Shown: in pieces, positions 7,931-15,211 of the stretch
Position numbering within the stretch: position 1 is the first letter of the stretch
How the letters are laid out: each line of letters starts with the position of its first letter
Source of the DNA: UBA4582 sp047629195
GTDB taxonomy: Bacteria; Pseudomonadota; Gammaproteobacteria; Pseudomonadales; Azotimanducaceae
NCBI GenBank assembly: GCA_047629195.1
Contig: JBLHWY010000122.1
Coordinates: forward strand, 1-19,596
DNA length: 19,596 bases
Direction of reading: 5' to 3'
The notes under the pieces: generated by a model
Database searches by the model: none
Told to the model about the DNA's origin: nothing
The model's input: only the letters and a program-made list of their open reading frames with translations
Translations under genes and position numbers: made by a program

Positions 7931-8242
7931 ACCCAGATAAATTTTTCAGGTGTAATTTGCGCTGCAAAAAAATAGAGAATTGAAGAATTATGATGGCAAG
8001 AGGCACACTTCACAGCAACTTTTATGATTATGGGAGAAATATGTACGCACCCTTGCCCATTCTGTGATGTCGCCTGTGGTAAGCCTCTGATTTGGGCGAA
8101 GATGAGTCAAGGCAGCTGGCAGAAGCTGTGGCCGAATGGAGATTGCGCTAGAAAAATTATCAGCGAGCCTGCCAGACGTTTTCAATCATAATTTAGAAAC
8201 CGTGCCTAGACTTTACAAAAAATTGAAACCAAAAGTGTTGAT
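7931..8242. other. Convergent intergenic region between lipB and moeB
   Basis: A 312-base stretch between two genes that face each other. It is AT-rich near the lipB end, with an A7 tract at about 7965-7972 preceded by a weak TTGC/GCAA stem. I see no convincing bidirectional terminator, tRNA or repeat. The only coding candidate is the small Cys-rich ORF at 8024-8191. Neither lipA nor murI, the usual next genes on either side, leaves a recognisable remnant. Confidence 0.6.
8024..8191 (+). CDS. Candidate small Cys-rich protein of unknown function
   Basis: A 55-residue frame opened by ATG at 8024 or 8030. I do not recognise the family. The N-terminal part reads CTHPCPFCDVACGKP, with Cys spaced as C-x3-C-x2-C-x3-C, and a fifth Cys occurs in NGDCARK. 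This would suit binding of zinc or an iron-sulfur centre. The central stretch is aromatic and basic (WAKMSQGSWQKLW). The segment CPFCDVACGKP recalls small zinc-ribbon proteins, but the second CxxC pair typical of those is not present. There is no clear ribosome binding site before either ATG; GGGAGA at 8032-8037 lies inside the frame. It may be a true short gene, a decayed remnant or a chance frame. The minus-strand frame over the same stretch has no recognisable features. Confidence 0.35.
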   Translation: MIMGEICTHPCPFCDVACGKPLIWAKMSQGSWQKLWPNGDCARKIISEPARRFQS

Positions 8243-9013
8243 TTAGCGCTCCTGGCAGGCGGAGCAGTTAGGATTTCTTGGGAGTTTTAGCTTTCGCCAA
8301 TCCATTGATTTTGCGTCCATAATCAACAAATGACCAGCAAGTGTCTCGCCACTACCCGTGATTATCTTTATCGCTTCCATCGCTTGTATAGAGCCTATGA
8401 TACCGACTATTGGTGCTGCGACGCCGTTCTCGGCACAGCTAAGTTGTTGGTCATTAGCGTTTTGATATAGGCACTGATAACACGCGCAACCTTCTGAGGT
8501 TGGATCAAAAACCATAACCTGACCTTCAAGCTTAATAGCAGCGCCTGACACCAAAGGCGTTTGCGTATTGACGCAGGCCTGGTTGATCATGAAGCGTGTT
8601 TCGAAATTGTCAGTGCAGTCAATCACTATCGTTTTTTGCTCTGCCGCATCAATACTCTCCATCTTGATCAGGGCTTCAAGTTCGTCACGAGTAACTCTTT
8701 CCGGTCGCGTTTCCACGTCTATAGTTGGGTTGATCTTGTTGATTGAATTTGCGAGCGAAGCTGTTTTGTTTAGGCCGATATCGTCAATGCCATGGGCTAT
8801 TTGGCGTTGCAAATTTGAAAGGTCGACGTCATCGTCGTCGATCAAAATCAGGCTGCCTACTCCTGCGGCCGCAAGATAGAGTGCAACGGGGCAGCCGAGG
8901 CCACCTGCACCAATGATAATGGCTTTTGCTGCAAGCAATTTCTCCTGACCTTCAATCTCAATATCGGGCAACATGATTTGCCTGCTATACCTGAGTAACT
9001 GCTCGTCGTTCAT
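8243..9013 (-). CDS. moeB: ThiF/MoeB-family adenylyltransferase (molybdopterin-synthase type)
   Basis: E1-like enzyme that adenylates the C-terminal Gly of a ubiquitin-like sulfur carrier, MoaD for molybdopterin or ThiS for thiazole. The nucleotide-binding glycine motif GAGGLG is at residues 35-40, the NLQRQ segment at 67-71 and CTDNFETR at 133-140. Two zinc-binding CxxC pairs are at C178/C181 and C250/C253. C193, in CAENGVAAP, aligns with the candidate active-site Cys of MoeB. Length (256) fits MoeB. A strong GGAGGAG site lies ten bases before the ATG. It begins 19 bases after prmC ends and sits last in the hemA-prfA-prmC-moeB run, the Pseudomonas order. No sulfur carrier gene is in the window, so MoeB versus ThiF function cannot be settled here. 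Confidence 0.88.
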   Translation of the reverse strand: MNDEQLLRYSRQIMLPDIEIEGQEKLLAAKAIIIGAGGLGCPVALYLAAAGVGSLILIDDDDVDLSNLQRQIAHGIDDIGLNKTASLANSINKINPTIDVETRPERVTRDELEALIKMESIDAAEQKTIVIDCTDNFETRFMINQACVNTQTPLVSGAAIKLEGQVMVFDPTSEGCACYQCLYQNANDQQLSCAENGVAAPIVGIIGSIQAMEAIKIITGSGETLAGHLLIMDAKSMDWRKLKLPRNPNCSACQER

Positions 9014-9032
9014 GTGGTCAAGACTCCTCCGG

Positions 9033-9917
9033 TTACAAGCGCGCTATGACTGCGCGTGGTGTGTTGTTGTAATCCTCTAACAACCTGAAATGCTCATATC
9101 CTGCCTCAATCAACAAGTTCGTGACATCACTCTGTTGATTGTAGCCATGTTCCAGTACCAAATAGCCTTTGGTTTTTAGGCATCGTCTCGACTGTCGAAT
9201 GATTGACGTTAGATCGGCTAGTCCTCTGTCTTGTGCGATCAAGGCTGTTTGGGGTTCGAAATGAAGTGCTTGCAGATGTTGATCGTCAATTTCAATATAG
9301 GGCGGATTAGAAACGATCAGATCAAACTTTTTTGAACCCAATGACTGTAGCCAATCGCCTAGAAGAAAACTCACTTTGCTCGCCGCCCATTCTGCAGCGT
9401 TGGTTTTCGCCACCTGTAATGCGGAGAAAGAATGATCCGTTGCGTATAGCTCCCAGTTTGGGCGCTCGCGCTGCAGTGCGATAGGAATCGCACCTGTTCC
9501 GGTGCCAAGATCTATAATGCTGCGTGGTGCCGAGTCGTAAGTAGCAAGAATGGTTTCTACCAATAACTCCGTTTCAGGCCTCGGAATCAGTGTGTCGGTA
9601 GTGACTGTTAGCTCCATATCCCAGAAGCCCTGGCTACCGAGAATATAAGCAATGGGTTCTCCTTTCAGACGACGATTTAGCAAAGTTGTTAAGGATTGAA
9701 GTTCATTCGGTGTCAGGCAATAGTCGTCGTGGGCAATCATCCAACTTTTTGTTTTATCTAAGCATGCTGATAGAAGTAATTGGCAATCTAACGTTGGCGT
9801 ATCTGAAATGAGGGTCAGCTTGTCACTAAACCTTACAGCTTCAGCTATAGAGCAAGCACACTTTTCACCGTCCTCGGTGTCAGCTGCTAGATCGTGCAAA
9901 TGCCCGAGTCTTGCCAT
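9033..9917 (-). CDS. prmC: Release factor glutamine N5-methyltransferase PrmC
   Basis: Methylates the Gln of the GGQ motif in release factors RF1 and RF2, using S-adenosylmethionine. A helical N-terminal domain (to about residue 95) precedes a Rossmann methyltransferase domain. Visible motifs are PRPETELLV (112-120), the SAM motif DLGTGTG (136-142) and the catalytic NPPY (204-207). At 294 residues it is about 17 longer than the E. coli protein, mostly as an extra N-terminal segment containing CAC. The ATG is nevertheless supported by GGAAGG eight bases upstream. It starts 27 bases after the stop of prfA, which encodes its substrate RF1, so enzyme and target are probably made from one message. 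Confidence 0.95.
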   Translation of the reverse strand: MARLGHLHDLAADTEDGEKCACSIAEAVRFSDKLTLISDTPTLDCQLLLSACLDKTKSWMIAHDDYCLTPNELQSLTTLLNRRLKGEPIAYILGSQGFWDMELTVTTDTLIPRPETELLVETILATYDSAPRSIIDLGTGTGAIPIALQRERPNWELYATDHSFSALQVAKTNAAEWAASKVSFLLGDWLQSLGSKKFDLIVSNPPYIEIDDQHLQALHFEPQTALIAQDRGLADLTSIIRQSRRCLKTKGYLVLEHGYNQQSDVTNLLIEAGYEHFRLLEDYNNTPRAVIARL

Positions 9918-9944
9918 TAGGCTAGCCTTCCATTAATTGCCAAA

Positions 9945-11030
9945 CTAGTCATCACCAAGTGAGCTGAGCAGGTCTGCCTGATGCTCCTGTACCAGATGGT
10001 CGATAATCGGCGCCATGTCACCTGCCATGGTTTGTGCAAGCCTGTGTAGCGTGAGATTGATTCTGTGATCCGTTACGCGGCTGTCTGGGAAGTTGTAAGT
10101 TCTGATTTTTTCAGATCTATCCCCGCTGCCAACCAGGCTACGCCGAGCCGCGGCTTGTTCGTCGGATTGTTTTTGCTCGGCTTGGTTCATCAACTTAGCT
10201 TGCAAAAGACTCATCGCTCGCGCCTTGTTCTTGTGTTGGGAGCGTTCGTCCTGACACTCGACCACAACGCCACTTGGAATATGTGTCAATCGCACAGCTG
10301 AGTCGGTTTTGTTAACGTGCTGACCGCCGGATCCAGACGCGCGATACGTGTCAACTCTCAAGTCGCTCTTTGCGATCTCAATCTCATCAATATCTTCAAT
10401 TTCAGGCATGACAGCAACAGTGCAAGCTGAAGTGTGTACGCGACCCTGTGACTCTGTCTGGGGGACTCGCTGTACTCGGTGTGCACCTGACTCAAATTTT
10501 AATTGTCCAAATACATCTTTGCCGGCGATGCGGCTAATAATTTCTTTGTAACCCCCATGATCTCCTGCGCGTTCGTTCATGATCTCAACTTTCCAGCTTC
10601 GTGTTTCGGCAAAACGCTGATACATCCTGAAAAGGTCACCCGCGAAAATTGCTGCTTCATCGCCGCCAGTCCCCGCTCTAATCTCCAAAAAGACGTTGTG
10701 GGAATCATTCGGATCGTTTGGTAGCAGTAGTTTTTGCAGAGATTGGTCTAGTGCATTGACATTGTTTTGAAGGTCGTCGACTTCCTCTGACGCCATCGCG
10801 CGAATTTCTTCATCGTCATCGTCTGCTAGTACTTTTGTTTCTTCTAATTCATTCAGCTGTGCTTCATACTCGCGGTAACATAGAACAACTGGCTCTATTT
10901 CTGCATACTCTTTTGAATAGGCTCTAAAAACATTTTGATCGGAAATTACGCCGCTATCACTCATGAGTGCGCCGAGTTCTTCATACCTTTCAAGCAGTTG
11001 GTCAAGTTTGGTTCTTAGTGTCGATTTCAT
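9945..11030 (-). CDS. prfA: Peptide chain release factor 1
   Basis: Class I release factor that recognises UAA and UAG and triggers peptidyl-tRNA hydrolysis. The stop-codon-reading tripeptide of the PxT type is PQT at residues 190-192 (E. coli has PAT). The catalytic GGQ is at 235-237 in ASGSGGQHVNKTDSAVR, with Q237 the predicted PrmC methylation site. An N-terminal coiled-coil-rich domain with acidic stretches around 66-90 and the terminal QEHQADLLSSL are typical. The length of 361 matches the family. The ribosome binding site is weak (AGAAG). It lies about 70 bases after hemA and upstream of prmC on the same strand, an arrangement conserved across gammaproteobacteria. Confidence 0.97.
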   Translation of the reverse strand: MKSTLRTKLDQLLERYEELGALMSDSGVISDQNVFRAYSKEYAEIEPVVLCYREYEAQLNELEETKVLADDDDEEIRAMASEEVDDLQNNVNALDQSLQKLLLPNDPNDSHNVFLEIRAGTGGDEAAIFAGDLFRMYQRFAETRSWKVEIMNERAGDHGGYKEIISRIAGKDVFGQLKFESGAHRVQRVPQTESQGRVHTSACTVAVMPEIEDIDEIEIAKSDLRVDTYRASGSGGQHVNKTDSAVRLTHIPSGVVVECQDERSQHKNKARAMSLLQAKLMNQAEQKQSDEQAAARRSLVGSGDRSEKIRTYNFPDSRVTDHRINLTLHRLAQTMAGDMAPIIDHLVQEHQADLLSSLGDD

Positions 11031-11099
11031 TTTTTGGTGCTTCTGGTTGTCGAGGAGTTATGTGGTTGATTGCGTATTTCGCCTACCTTTTTTACATAA

Positions 11100-12374
11100 C
11101 TATCCTTTGTCATCCGGATCATCGTTTCCTAGCTGGAATAAATCTTCCAATGCGCCAAAGATATCTTCTCTGCCCTCAATGCTAGCCTGTTTCAGTTGAA
11201 CACTGGGTGTGTGAACGATTTTGTTGGTGAGCTTGTTGGCGAATTGAGTCAGTACGTTCTTTGGGTCTTCCCCCTTGCTAAGGCGTTGCAGCGCAAGGTT
11301 CAATTCTTCTTTTTTAATAGCGTCATGAAGTTTGCGAAATTTTACCAATAGGTCAACCGCGTCGAGTGATTTGTTACTCTGCTGAAATTCTTTCACCGCG
11401 ATTTCAATTATTGCCTCTGCTTCGAGGGCGGCTTCCTGACGATTCTCCATGTTCTCTGAAATGATCTCTTGCAAGTCATCGACACTGTAAAGATAAACAT
11501 CTGCCATGGTGCCGACTTCTGGCTCTATGTCGCGAGGAACAGCAAGGTCAACCATAAAGATAGGTCTATGTTTACGCGCTTTTAGCGCGCGCTCAACTGC
11601 ACCTTTGCCCAGTATTGGTAACTGACTCGACGTGGCTGATATAACGATATCTGCATCGAACAGACGATCAGGTAAGTCGGTAAGGTCGGTAGCGATAGCC
11701 CCGAGTTCCTGAGCAAGGGTTTCTGCATTTGCGAGAGTTCGATTTGCAATTACCATTTTGGCGATGCCAGCGTTGCGTAAGTGGCGAGCGACGAGTTCGG
11801 TCGTATCTCCAGCGCCAATGAGTAATGCATTGCAATCTGAGACGCGTTCAAATAACTGCCCAGCGAGATCAACTGCCGTTGAGGCGATTGAAACGGAATT
11901 TTGCCCGATAGCAGTACTGGTTCTGACTTTTTTTGCTATGCGGTAAGTATTTTGAGATAAGCGCTTGAGTGAAGCGCCAAGCGTGTTGCTCTCGTCTGCG
12001 TAATTAAAGCAATCTTTCAGCTGGCCAAGAATTTGTGGTTCGCCCAGAACCATGGAGTCAAGTCCTGTGGCGACTCGCATTATGTGTTTTATTGAACTGT
12101 GGCCCCAATAAGTGTATGTGGAGTCTTTGATTAACGTTGATGACACATTGTGTTGGTTTGCCAACCAATTGATGATGAGATCTGGATCATTGTGTCCGTG
12201 AATCGCATAGACTTCAGTTCGATTGCAGGTTGAAAGAATCGCGAGTTCCTTCAGCATTGCTTCGCTCGAGAGTGATTTAAGCGCAGTGGATATCTGATCA
12301 GGCGTGAACGCAATCTTCTCCCGCAGTGAAACGGGTGCCGTTGTGTGATTAATACCTACAACCAATAAATCCAT
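11100..12374 (-). CDS. hemA: Glutamyl-tRNA reductase
   Basis: First committed step of the C5 tetrapyrrole pathway: NADPH-dependent reduction of Glu-tRNA(Glu) to glutamate-1-semialdehyde. The N-terminal GINHTTAPVSLREKIAF motif is followed by the catalytic Cys in STCNRTEVY, which becomes C50 when translation starts at the ATG at 12374, exactly as in E. coli. A GTG at 12386 in frame would add four residues and would be buried in a small palindrome, so the ATG is preferred (424 residues). An NADPH-binding domain (around LLIGAGDTTELVARHL) and a C-terminal dimerisation helix follow. The nearest good ribosome binding sequence, AAGGA at 12401-12405, is 26 bases from the ATG with a hairpin between. 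First gene of the minus-strand run, divergent from the TPR lipoprotein gene. Confidence 0.96.
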   Translation of the reverse strand: MDLLVVGINHTTAPVSLREKIAFTPDQISTALKSLSSEAMLKELAILSTCNRTEVYAIHGHNDPDLIINWLANQHNVSSTLIKDSTYTYWGHSSIKHIMRVATGLDSMVLGEPQILGQLKDCFNYADESNTLGASLKRLSQNTYRIAKKVRTSTAIGQNSVSIASTAVDLAGQLFERVSDCNALLIGAGDTTELVARHLRNAGIAKMVIANRTLANAETLAQELGAIATDLTDLPDRLFDADIVISATSSQLPILGKGAVERALKARKHRPIFMVDLAVPRDIEPEVGTMADVYLYSVDDLQEIISENMENRQEAALEAEAIIEIAVKEFQQSNKSLDAVDLLVKFRKLHDAIKKEELNLALQRLSKGEDPKNVLTQFANKLTNKIVHTPSVQLKQASIEGREDIFGALEDLFQLGNDDPDDKG

Positions 12375-12381
12375 TGTGCTC

Positions 12382-12394
12382 GGCACTTGGTGCC
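12382..12394 (-). promoter_or_regulatory. Hairpin at the hemA start (GGCAC-3-GTGCC)
   Basis: The perfect inverted repeat GGCACTTGGTGCC lies between the hemA ribosome-binding-like AAGGA (12401-12405) and the preferred ATG (12374), and covers the alternative GTG. If it folds in the mRNA it would shorten the effective distance from AAGGA to the ATG to about 13 bases, or hide the GTG. Function is inferred. Confidence 0.35.
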
Positions 12395-12409
12395 TAGGTT
12401 TCCTTATAA

Positions 12410-12426
12410 CGTTGATCTGTTCAACG
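12410..12426 (-). promoter_or_regulatory. Second hairpin in the hemA leader
   Basis: CGTTGA (12410-12415) and TCAACG (12421-12426) are complementary across a five-base loop, upstream of the AAGGA sequence in the hemA message. There is no T-run after it, so it is not an ordinary terminator. Confidence 0.35.
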
Positions 12427-12551
12427 CGCTATTCATTTCCCTGCGAGCTGACTATAGAGACTTGCGGTATAAAAAGTTGATCGCCGTCTTAATGACTCTT
12501 TTGTCTGGGAAAAGTAGAATGAACCGGTATGCGTGAATACTGTACTCACGG

Positions 12552-12580
12552 TTGTGACCTGACTCACGAAGCGCTATTTT
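12552..12580 (+). promoter_or_regulatory. Candidate sigma70 promoter for the TPR gene-lolB-ispE run
   Basis: TTGTGA at 12552-12557 and TATTTT at 12575-12580 are separated by 17 bases; each matches its consensus at four of six positions. It would leave a leader of about 170 bases before the TTG start. It overlaps the CRP-like site, so the two readings of this sequence compete. Confidence 0.3.
12553..12568. promoter_or_regulatory. CRP/Vfr-like operator palindrome
   Basis: TGTGACCTGACTCACG has the TGTGA-N6-TCAC layout of CRP-family binding sites, missing only the final A of TCACA. Its centre is about 26 bases upstream of the start site implied by the overlapping promoter candidate, a position expected to repress. 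ACTCACG also occurs 18 bases earlier at 12544-12550. Confidence 0.35.
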
Positions 12581-12757
12581 GCCATTTTACGTGTTTTGAT
12601 GCGATACCCCATTGATTATAGATATTGAGTTTTTGCTTGTGAATAAGCTCTGACTACCCGACACAAAATTTGTTTCCCAGCCTGCCCCTTCGATGGCTAA
12701 ACTGAACAATGAAGAGAAGGCGCCCATTTTGCCTGAATGTAGACGAGGATCTTAGAA

Positions 12758-14569
12758 TTGCAATATTTACGACTAATTTTCACCCTGATCTTGCTTGCCG
12801 GTTGTGCGTCACAATCGCCGCAGAACAACGGCACCGAATCTGGTAGTAAGCCATCGGACACGGCTAGCGCCGTGTCGACTGCCGAGACATCGGGTTCTGC
12901 CAAGGGTGCTCGGAAGAACGAGGTTGCCGGCACCAAGACCCAGGCTAAAGTGACGAAAAGACCAAAACCGAGCGACTATCCGGTTGCGCCCTTTCCGAAG
13001 GATGTACTGTATCAGCTATTGGTTGCCGAGGTAGCAGGTTACCGGGGGGAATACAGTACCGCGCTAGAAAAGTACGTCGACATCGCCCTTAAAACTCGAG
13101 ATCCGGGTGTCGCGCGACGAGCAGCGATGCTTGCGGTCTACTTGAAACGATACGATGAGGCGCTTCAAGCCGCGAAAATTTGGGCAGAACAAGAGCCGGA
13201 CAGTATTGAAGCGCATCGATATGTATCTGAGCAATTGCTGCGAGCCGGCGAGATGGAAGAGGCCATTGTTCATATGGAGGCTATTAAGTCTCTTGGCGGT
13301 TTGGCAAATTTTGAGAGTTTTGCCTATTCAGCTGCCAATTTGGATGACAAGGGTCGAGAAGTGTTGCTGGAAGTCATGTCACGGATGTTGGTTCAGTACC
13401 CGAAGGATGAACAATTGATGTTCTCCAAGGCTGTCCTTCTTGAGCAAAGCGGCCAACTTGAGGAAGCGCTTGGGTTAGCAAATCAATTGTTGGCTAAAAA
13501 GAAAAACATCAATGTCATTATCCTAAAAGTAAATGCGCTAAGAGATCTGTTGCGAACAGATGATGCCCTGACTTTTCTTGAGTCGACAATAGAGGCGTTG
13601 TCCGATAATCGCAGATTGCGACTAATTTACGCTCGAATGCTATTTGAGGCTGAAAGACTGGTAGATGCAGAAATGCAGTATGAATGGGTAAATAAGCAGG
13701 CGCCCAACGATGGCGACATACTGTTCGCACTCGCACTCATCTCCATGGAGCAAGGTAATGATGAAGCCGCAAAAGGTTATCTGAATCAAATGGTTCGCTG
13801 GAACAGGCGAGCGAATGAGGCTCACTACTACCTGGGTAGTATCGCCGATAAAAACAAAAATATTCCCAACGCGCTGCGAGAGTACCAGCTTGTAGCCCGA
13901 GGGCTCGAGTATCTGCCGGCGCAGGTGCGAATAGCATCGCTTTTGGTCGATCAGGGACGCTTAGGAGATGCTCGTGCGCATCTGCAAAGTCAACGAGTCA
14001 ATCATCCGGACCGTTACAATCAGTTGGTCATGATTGAAGGACAGATGCTGAGTGAGCGCGGCCACGAATCCGAATTTTTTGACTTGCTGGATAGCGTTTT
14101 GCTAGCGCAGCCAGACAATTTAGAGCTTTTGTTTTTTCGTGGCATGACCGCAGAGCGCCTAGGCCGGCTTGATGTGCTGGAGCGTGATTTGTTGAAAGTT
14201 ATTGAAGTCGACCCGGACAATGCTGACGCGATGAACGCCCTTGGGTACACGCTGACCGATCAGACAGACAGGCATGCGGAGGCGTTGGCGCTGATTGAGA
14301 AGGCGCTTGAAATTAAACCCAATGAGGCCGCCTTCATTGATAGCTTAGGCTGGGTGCAGTATCGACTACAAAATTTTAAAGATGCCATCGTAAACCTTAG
14401 AAAAGCGCTCTCTTTGTTCGACAATGACGAAGTAGCGGCACATCTCGGGGAAGTTTTATGGGTCAGTGGTGAACAAGAAGAGGCGCGCAGTGTTTGGCAA
14501 AAAGCGCTAGATGATCGTCCAGACAGTAAAATCCTGAAACGGGTTATGCAACAGTTTCTGAACCCTTAG
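12758..14569 (+). CDS. TPR-repeat lipoprotein
   Basis: Probable outer-membrane or periplasmic scaffold lipoprotein, positional equivalent of the TPR protein next to lolB in Pseudomonas. The signal peptide is short (MQYLRLIFTLILLAGC), with lipobox LAGC and Cys16. A Ser/Thr/Lys-rich linker runs to about residue 70. The rest is helical with many degenerate TPR units; the clearest lie in the last 120 residues, for example the AMNALGYTL segment, EALALIEKALEIKPNEAA and AIVNLRKALSLF. The start is TTG at 12758 with GAGGA at 12745-12749, eight bases upstream; an internal ATG would lose the signal peptide. lolB follows six bases after the stop. The partner is unknown; a role in envelope assembly is inferred from the neighbour LolB. 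Confidence 0.88.
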   Translation: MQYLRLIFTLILLAGCASQSPQNNGTESGSKPSDTASAVSTAETSGSAKGARKNEVAGTKTQAKVTKRPKPSDYPVAPFPKDVLYQLLVAEVAGYRGEYSTALEKYVDIALKTRDPGVARRAAMLAVYLKRYDEALQAAKIWAEQEPDSIEAHRYVSEQLLRAGEMEEAIVHMEAIKSLGGLANFESFAYSAANLDDKGREVLLEVMSRMLVQYPKDEQLMFSKAVLLEQSGQLEEALGLANQLLAKKKNINVIILKVNALRDLLRTDDALTFLESTIEALSDNRRLRLIYARMLFEAERLVDAEMQYEWVNKQAPNDGDILFALALISMEQGNDEAAKGYLNQMVRWNRRANEAHYYLGSIADKNKNIPNALREYQLVARGLEYLPAQVRIASLLVDQGRLGDARAHLQSQRVNHPDRYNQLVMIEGQMLSERGHESEFFDLLDSVLLAQPDNLELLFFRGMTAERLGRLDVLERDLLKVIEVDPDNADAMNALGYTLTDQTDRHAEALALIEKALEIKPNEAAFIDSLGWVQYRLQNFKDAIVNLRKALSLFDNDEVAAHLGEVLWVSGEQEEARSVWQKALDDRPDSKILKRVMQQFLNP

Positions 14570-14575
14570 TCGCGA

Positions 14576-15211
14576 GTGAGTATGTTTCAGCGAAGTCTCG
14601 TTTTTTGGCCTAGGCGCGTGCACTGCTGCATGCGCCCATCCTCGTTAGGGTTTCTGCTTGTATGCTTGATTGGATGCCTTTCTGGATGTATGACCCAAAA
14701 CACGCTAGCTCCGGTTGAGGAGGCGTCTCTTGCCGGCGCTACCCAATGGACTGCGCAAGGTAAGATGTCTTATGACCTGAATGGGCAACAAGGCAATTTT
14801 TCCTTCAGGTGGGTTCAGCAAAACAATGCCTTTGATATCGTGCTTTTTGGCCCTTTGGGTATAACCATCGCGACAGTCACGGGTGATGAAAATGCAGCTC
14901 GGATAGTGACTTTCGACGGGTTGGTTCGGACCGCGGCTAGCCCAGAGCGCTTGATGTTCGACGCGCTGGGGTTGAATCTGCCTGTTTCCGCCATGACCCA
15001 TTGGATAAGAGGGGTTCCCGGAGATGAGCGGGCTGGGTCGAGGTTTGATGTGAATCGTGCTCGTAAGCTTGACGTGGAATCTTCGGGCTTTACCCAGTCA
15101 GGCTGGAAAATAGCGGTGCTCCGTAGAGATGAGGCTTCTAATCCGAGCCGTATTCGCATCACAAAACCGGACGCCAAGCTTTTGGTTGTTGTTAAGAATT
15201 GGGCTTACTGA
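14576..15211 (+). CDS. lolB: Outer-membrane lipoprotein receptor LolB
   Basis: Accepts lipoproteins from periplasmic LolA and inserts them into the outer membrane; itself a lipoprotein. The lipobox is LSGC, and after it comes the LolB beta-sheet domain with WTAQGKMSYD, LFGPLGITIATV, MTHWIRGVPGD and a terminal LVVVKNWAY. Three starts are possible: GTG 14576, ATG 14582 and ATG 14630. The last gives a compact 20-residue signal peptide (MRPSSLGFLLVCLIGCLSGC) and a length closest to E. coli LolB, but has no good ribosome binding site. The earlier starts carry a long Arg-rich n-region. The gene follows the TPR gene closely, and its TGA overlaps the ispE ATG (TGATG at 15209-15213), implying translational coupling. 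Confidence 0.9.
   Translation: MSMFQRSLVFWPRRVHCCMRPSSLGFLLVCLIGCLSGCMTQNTLAPVEEASLAGATQWTAQGKMSYDLNGQQGNFSFRWVQQNNAFDIVLFGPLGITIATVTGDENAARIVTFDGLVRTAASPERLMFDALGLNLPVSAMTHWIRGVPGDERAGSRFDVNRARKLDVESSGFTQSGWKIAVLRRDEASNPSRIRITKPDAKLLVVVKNWAY

Larger units (their letters stand above)
12387..12757. promoter_or_regulatory. Divergent control region between hemA and the TPR lipoprotein gene
   Basis: A 371-base gap from which both gene runs must be transcribed. It holds the hemA leader hairpin at 12410-12426, a plausible minus-strand -10 (TATAGT, plus-strand ACTATA at 12451-12456, without a good -35), the CRP-like palindrome at 12553-12568 and a plus-strand promoter candidate overlapping it. I see no coding frame worth calling. 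Confidence 0.6.

Noticed and set aside
7955..7972. TTGC/GCAA stem next to an A7 tract as a terminator
   Set aside because: The stem is only four base pairs, and the A-run lies on the wrong side for termination on either strand.
7990..8070. Plus-strand 25-codon frame starting ATGATG at 7990
   Set aside because: Very short, overlaps the Cys-rich candidate in another frame, and has only a weak GAAG sequence upstream.
7988..8185. 65-codon minus-strand frame across the lipB-moeB gap
   Set aside because: No recognisable features; the plus-strand Cys-rich frame over the same bases looks more protein-like, and both cannot easily be real.
8243..12386. Four minus-strand genes facing the plus-strand runs as a transferred island
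   Set aside because: The order hemA-prfA-prmC-moeB is a standard chromosomal arrangement and the genes show no difference in character from their neighbours.
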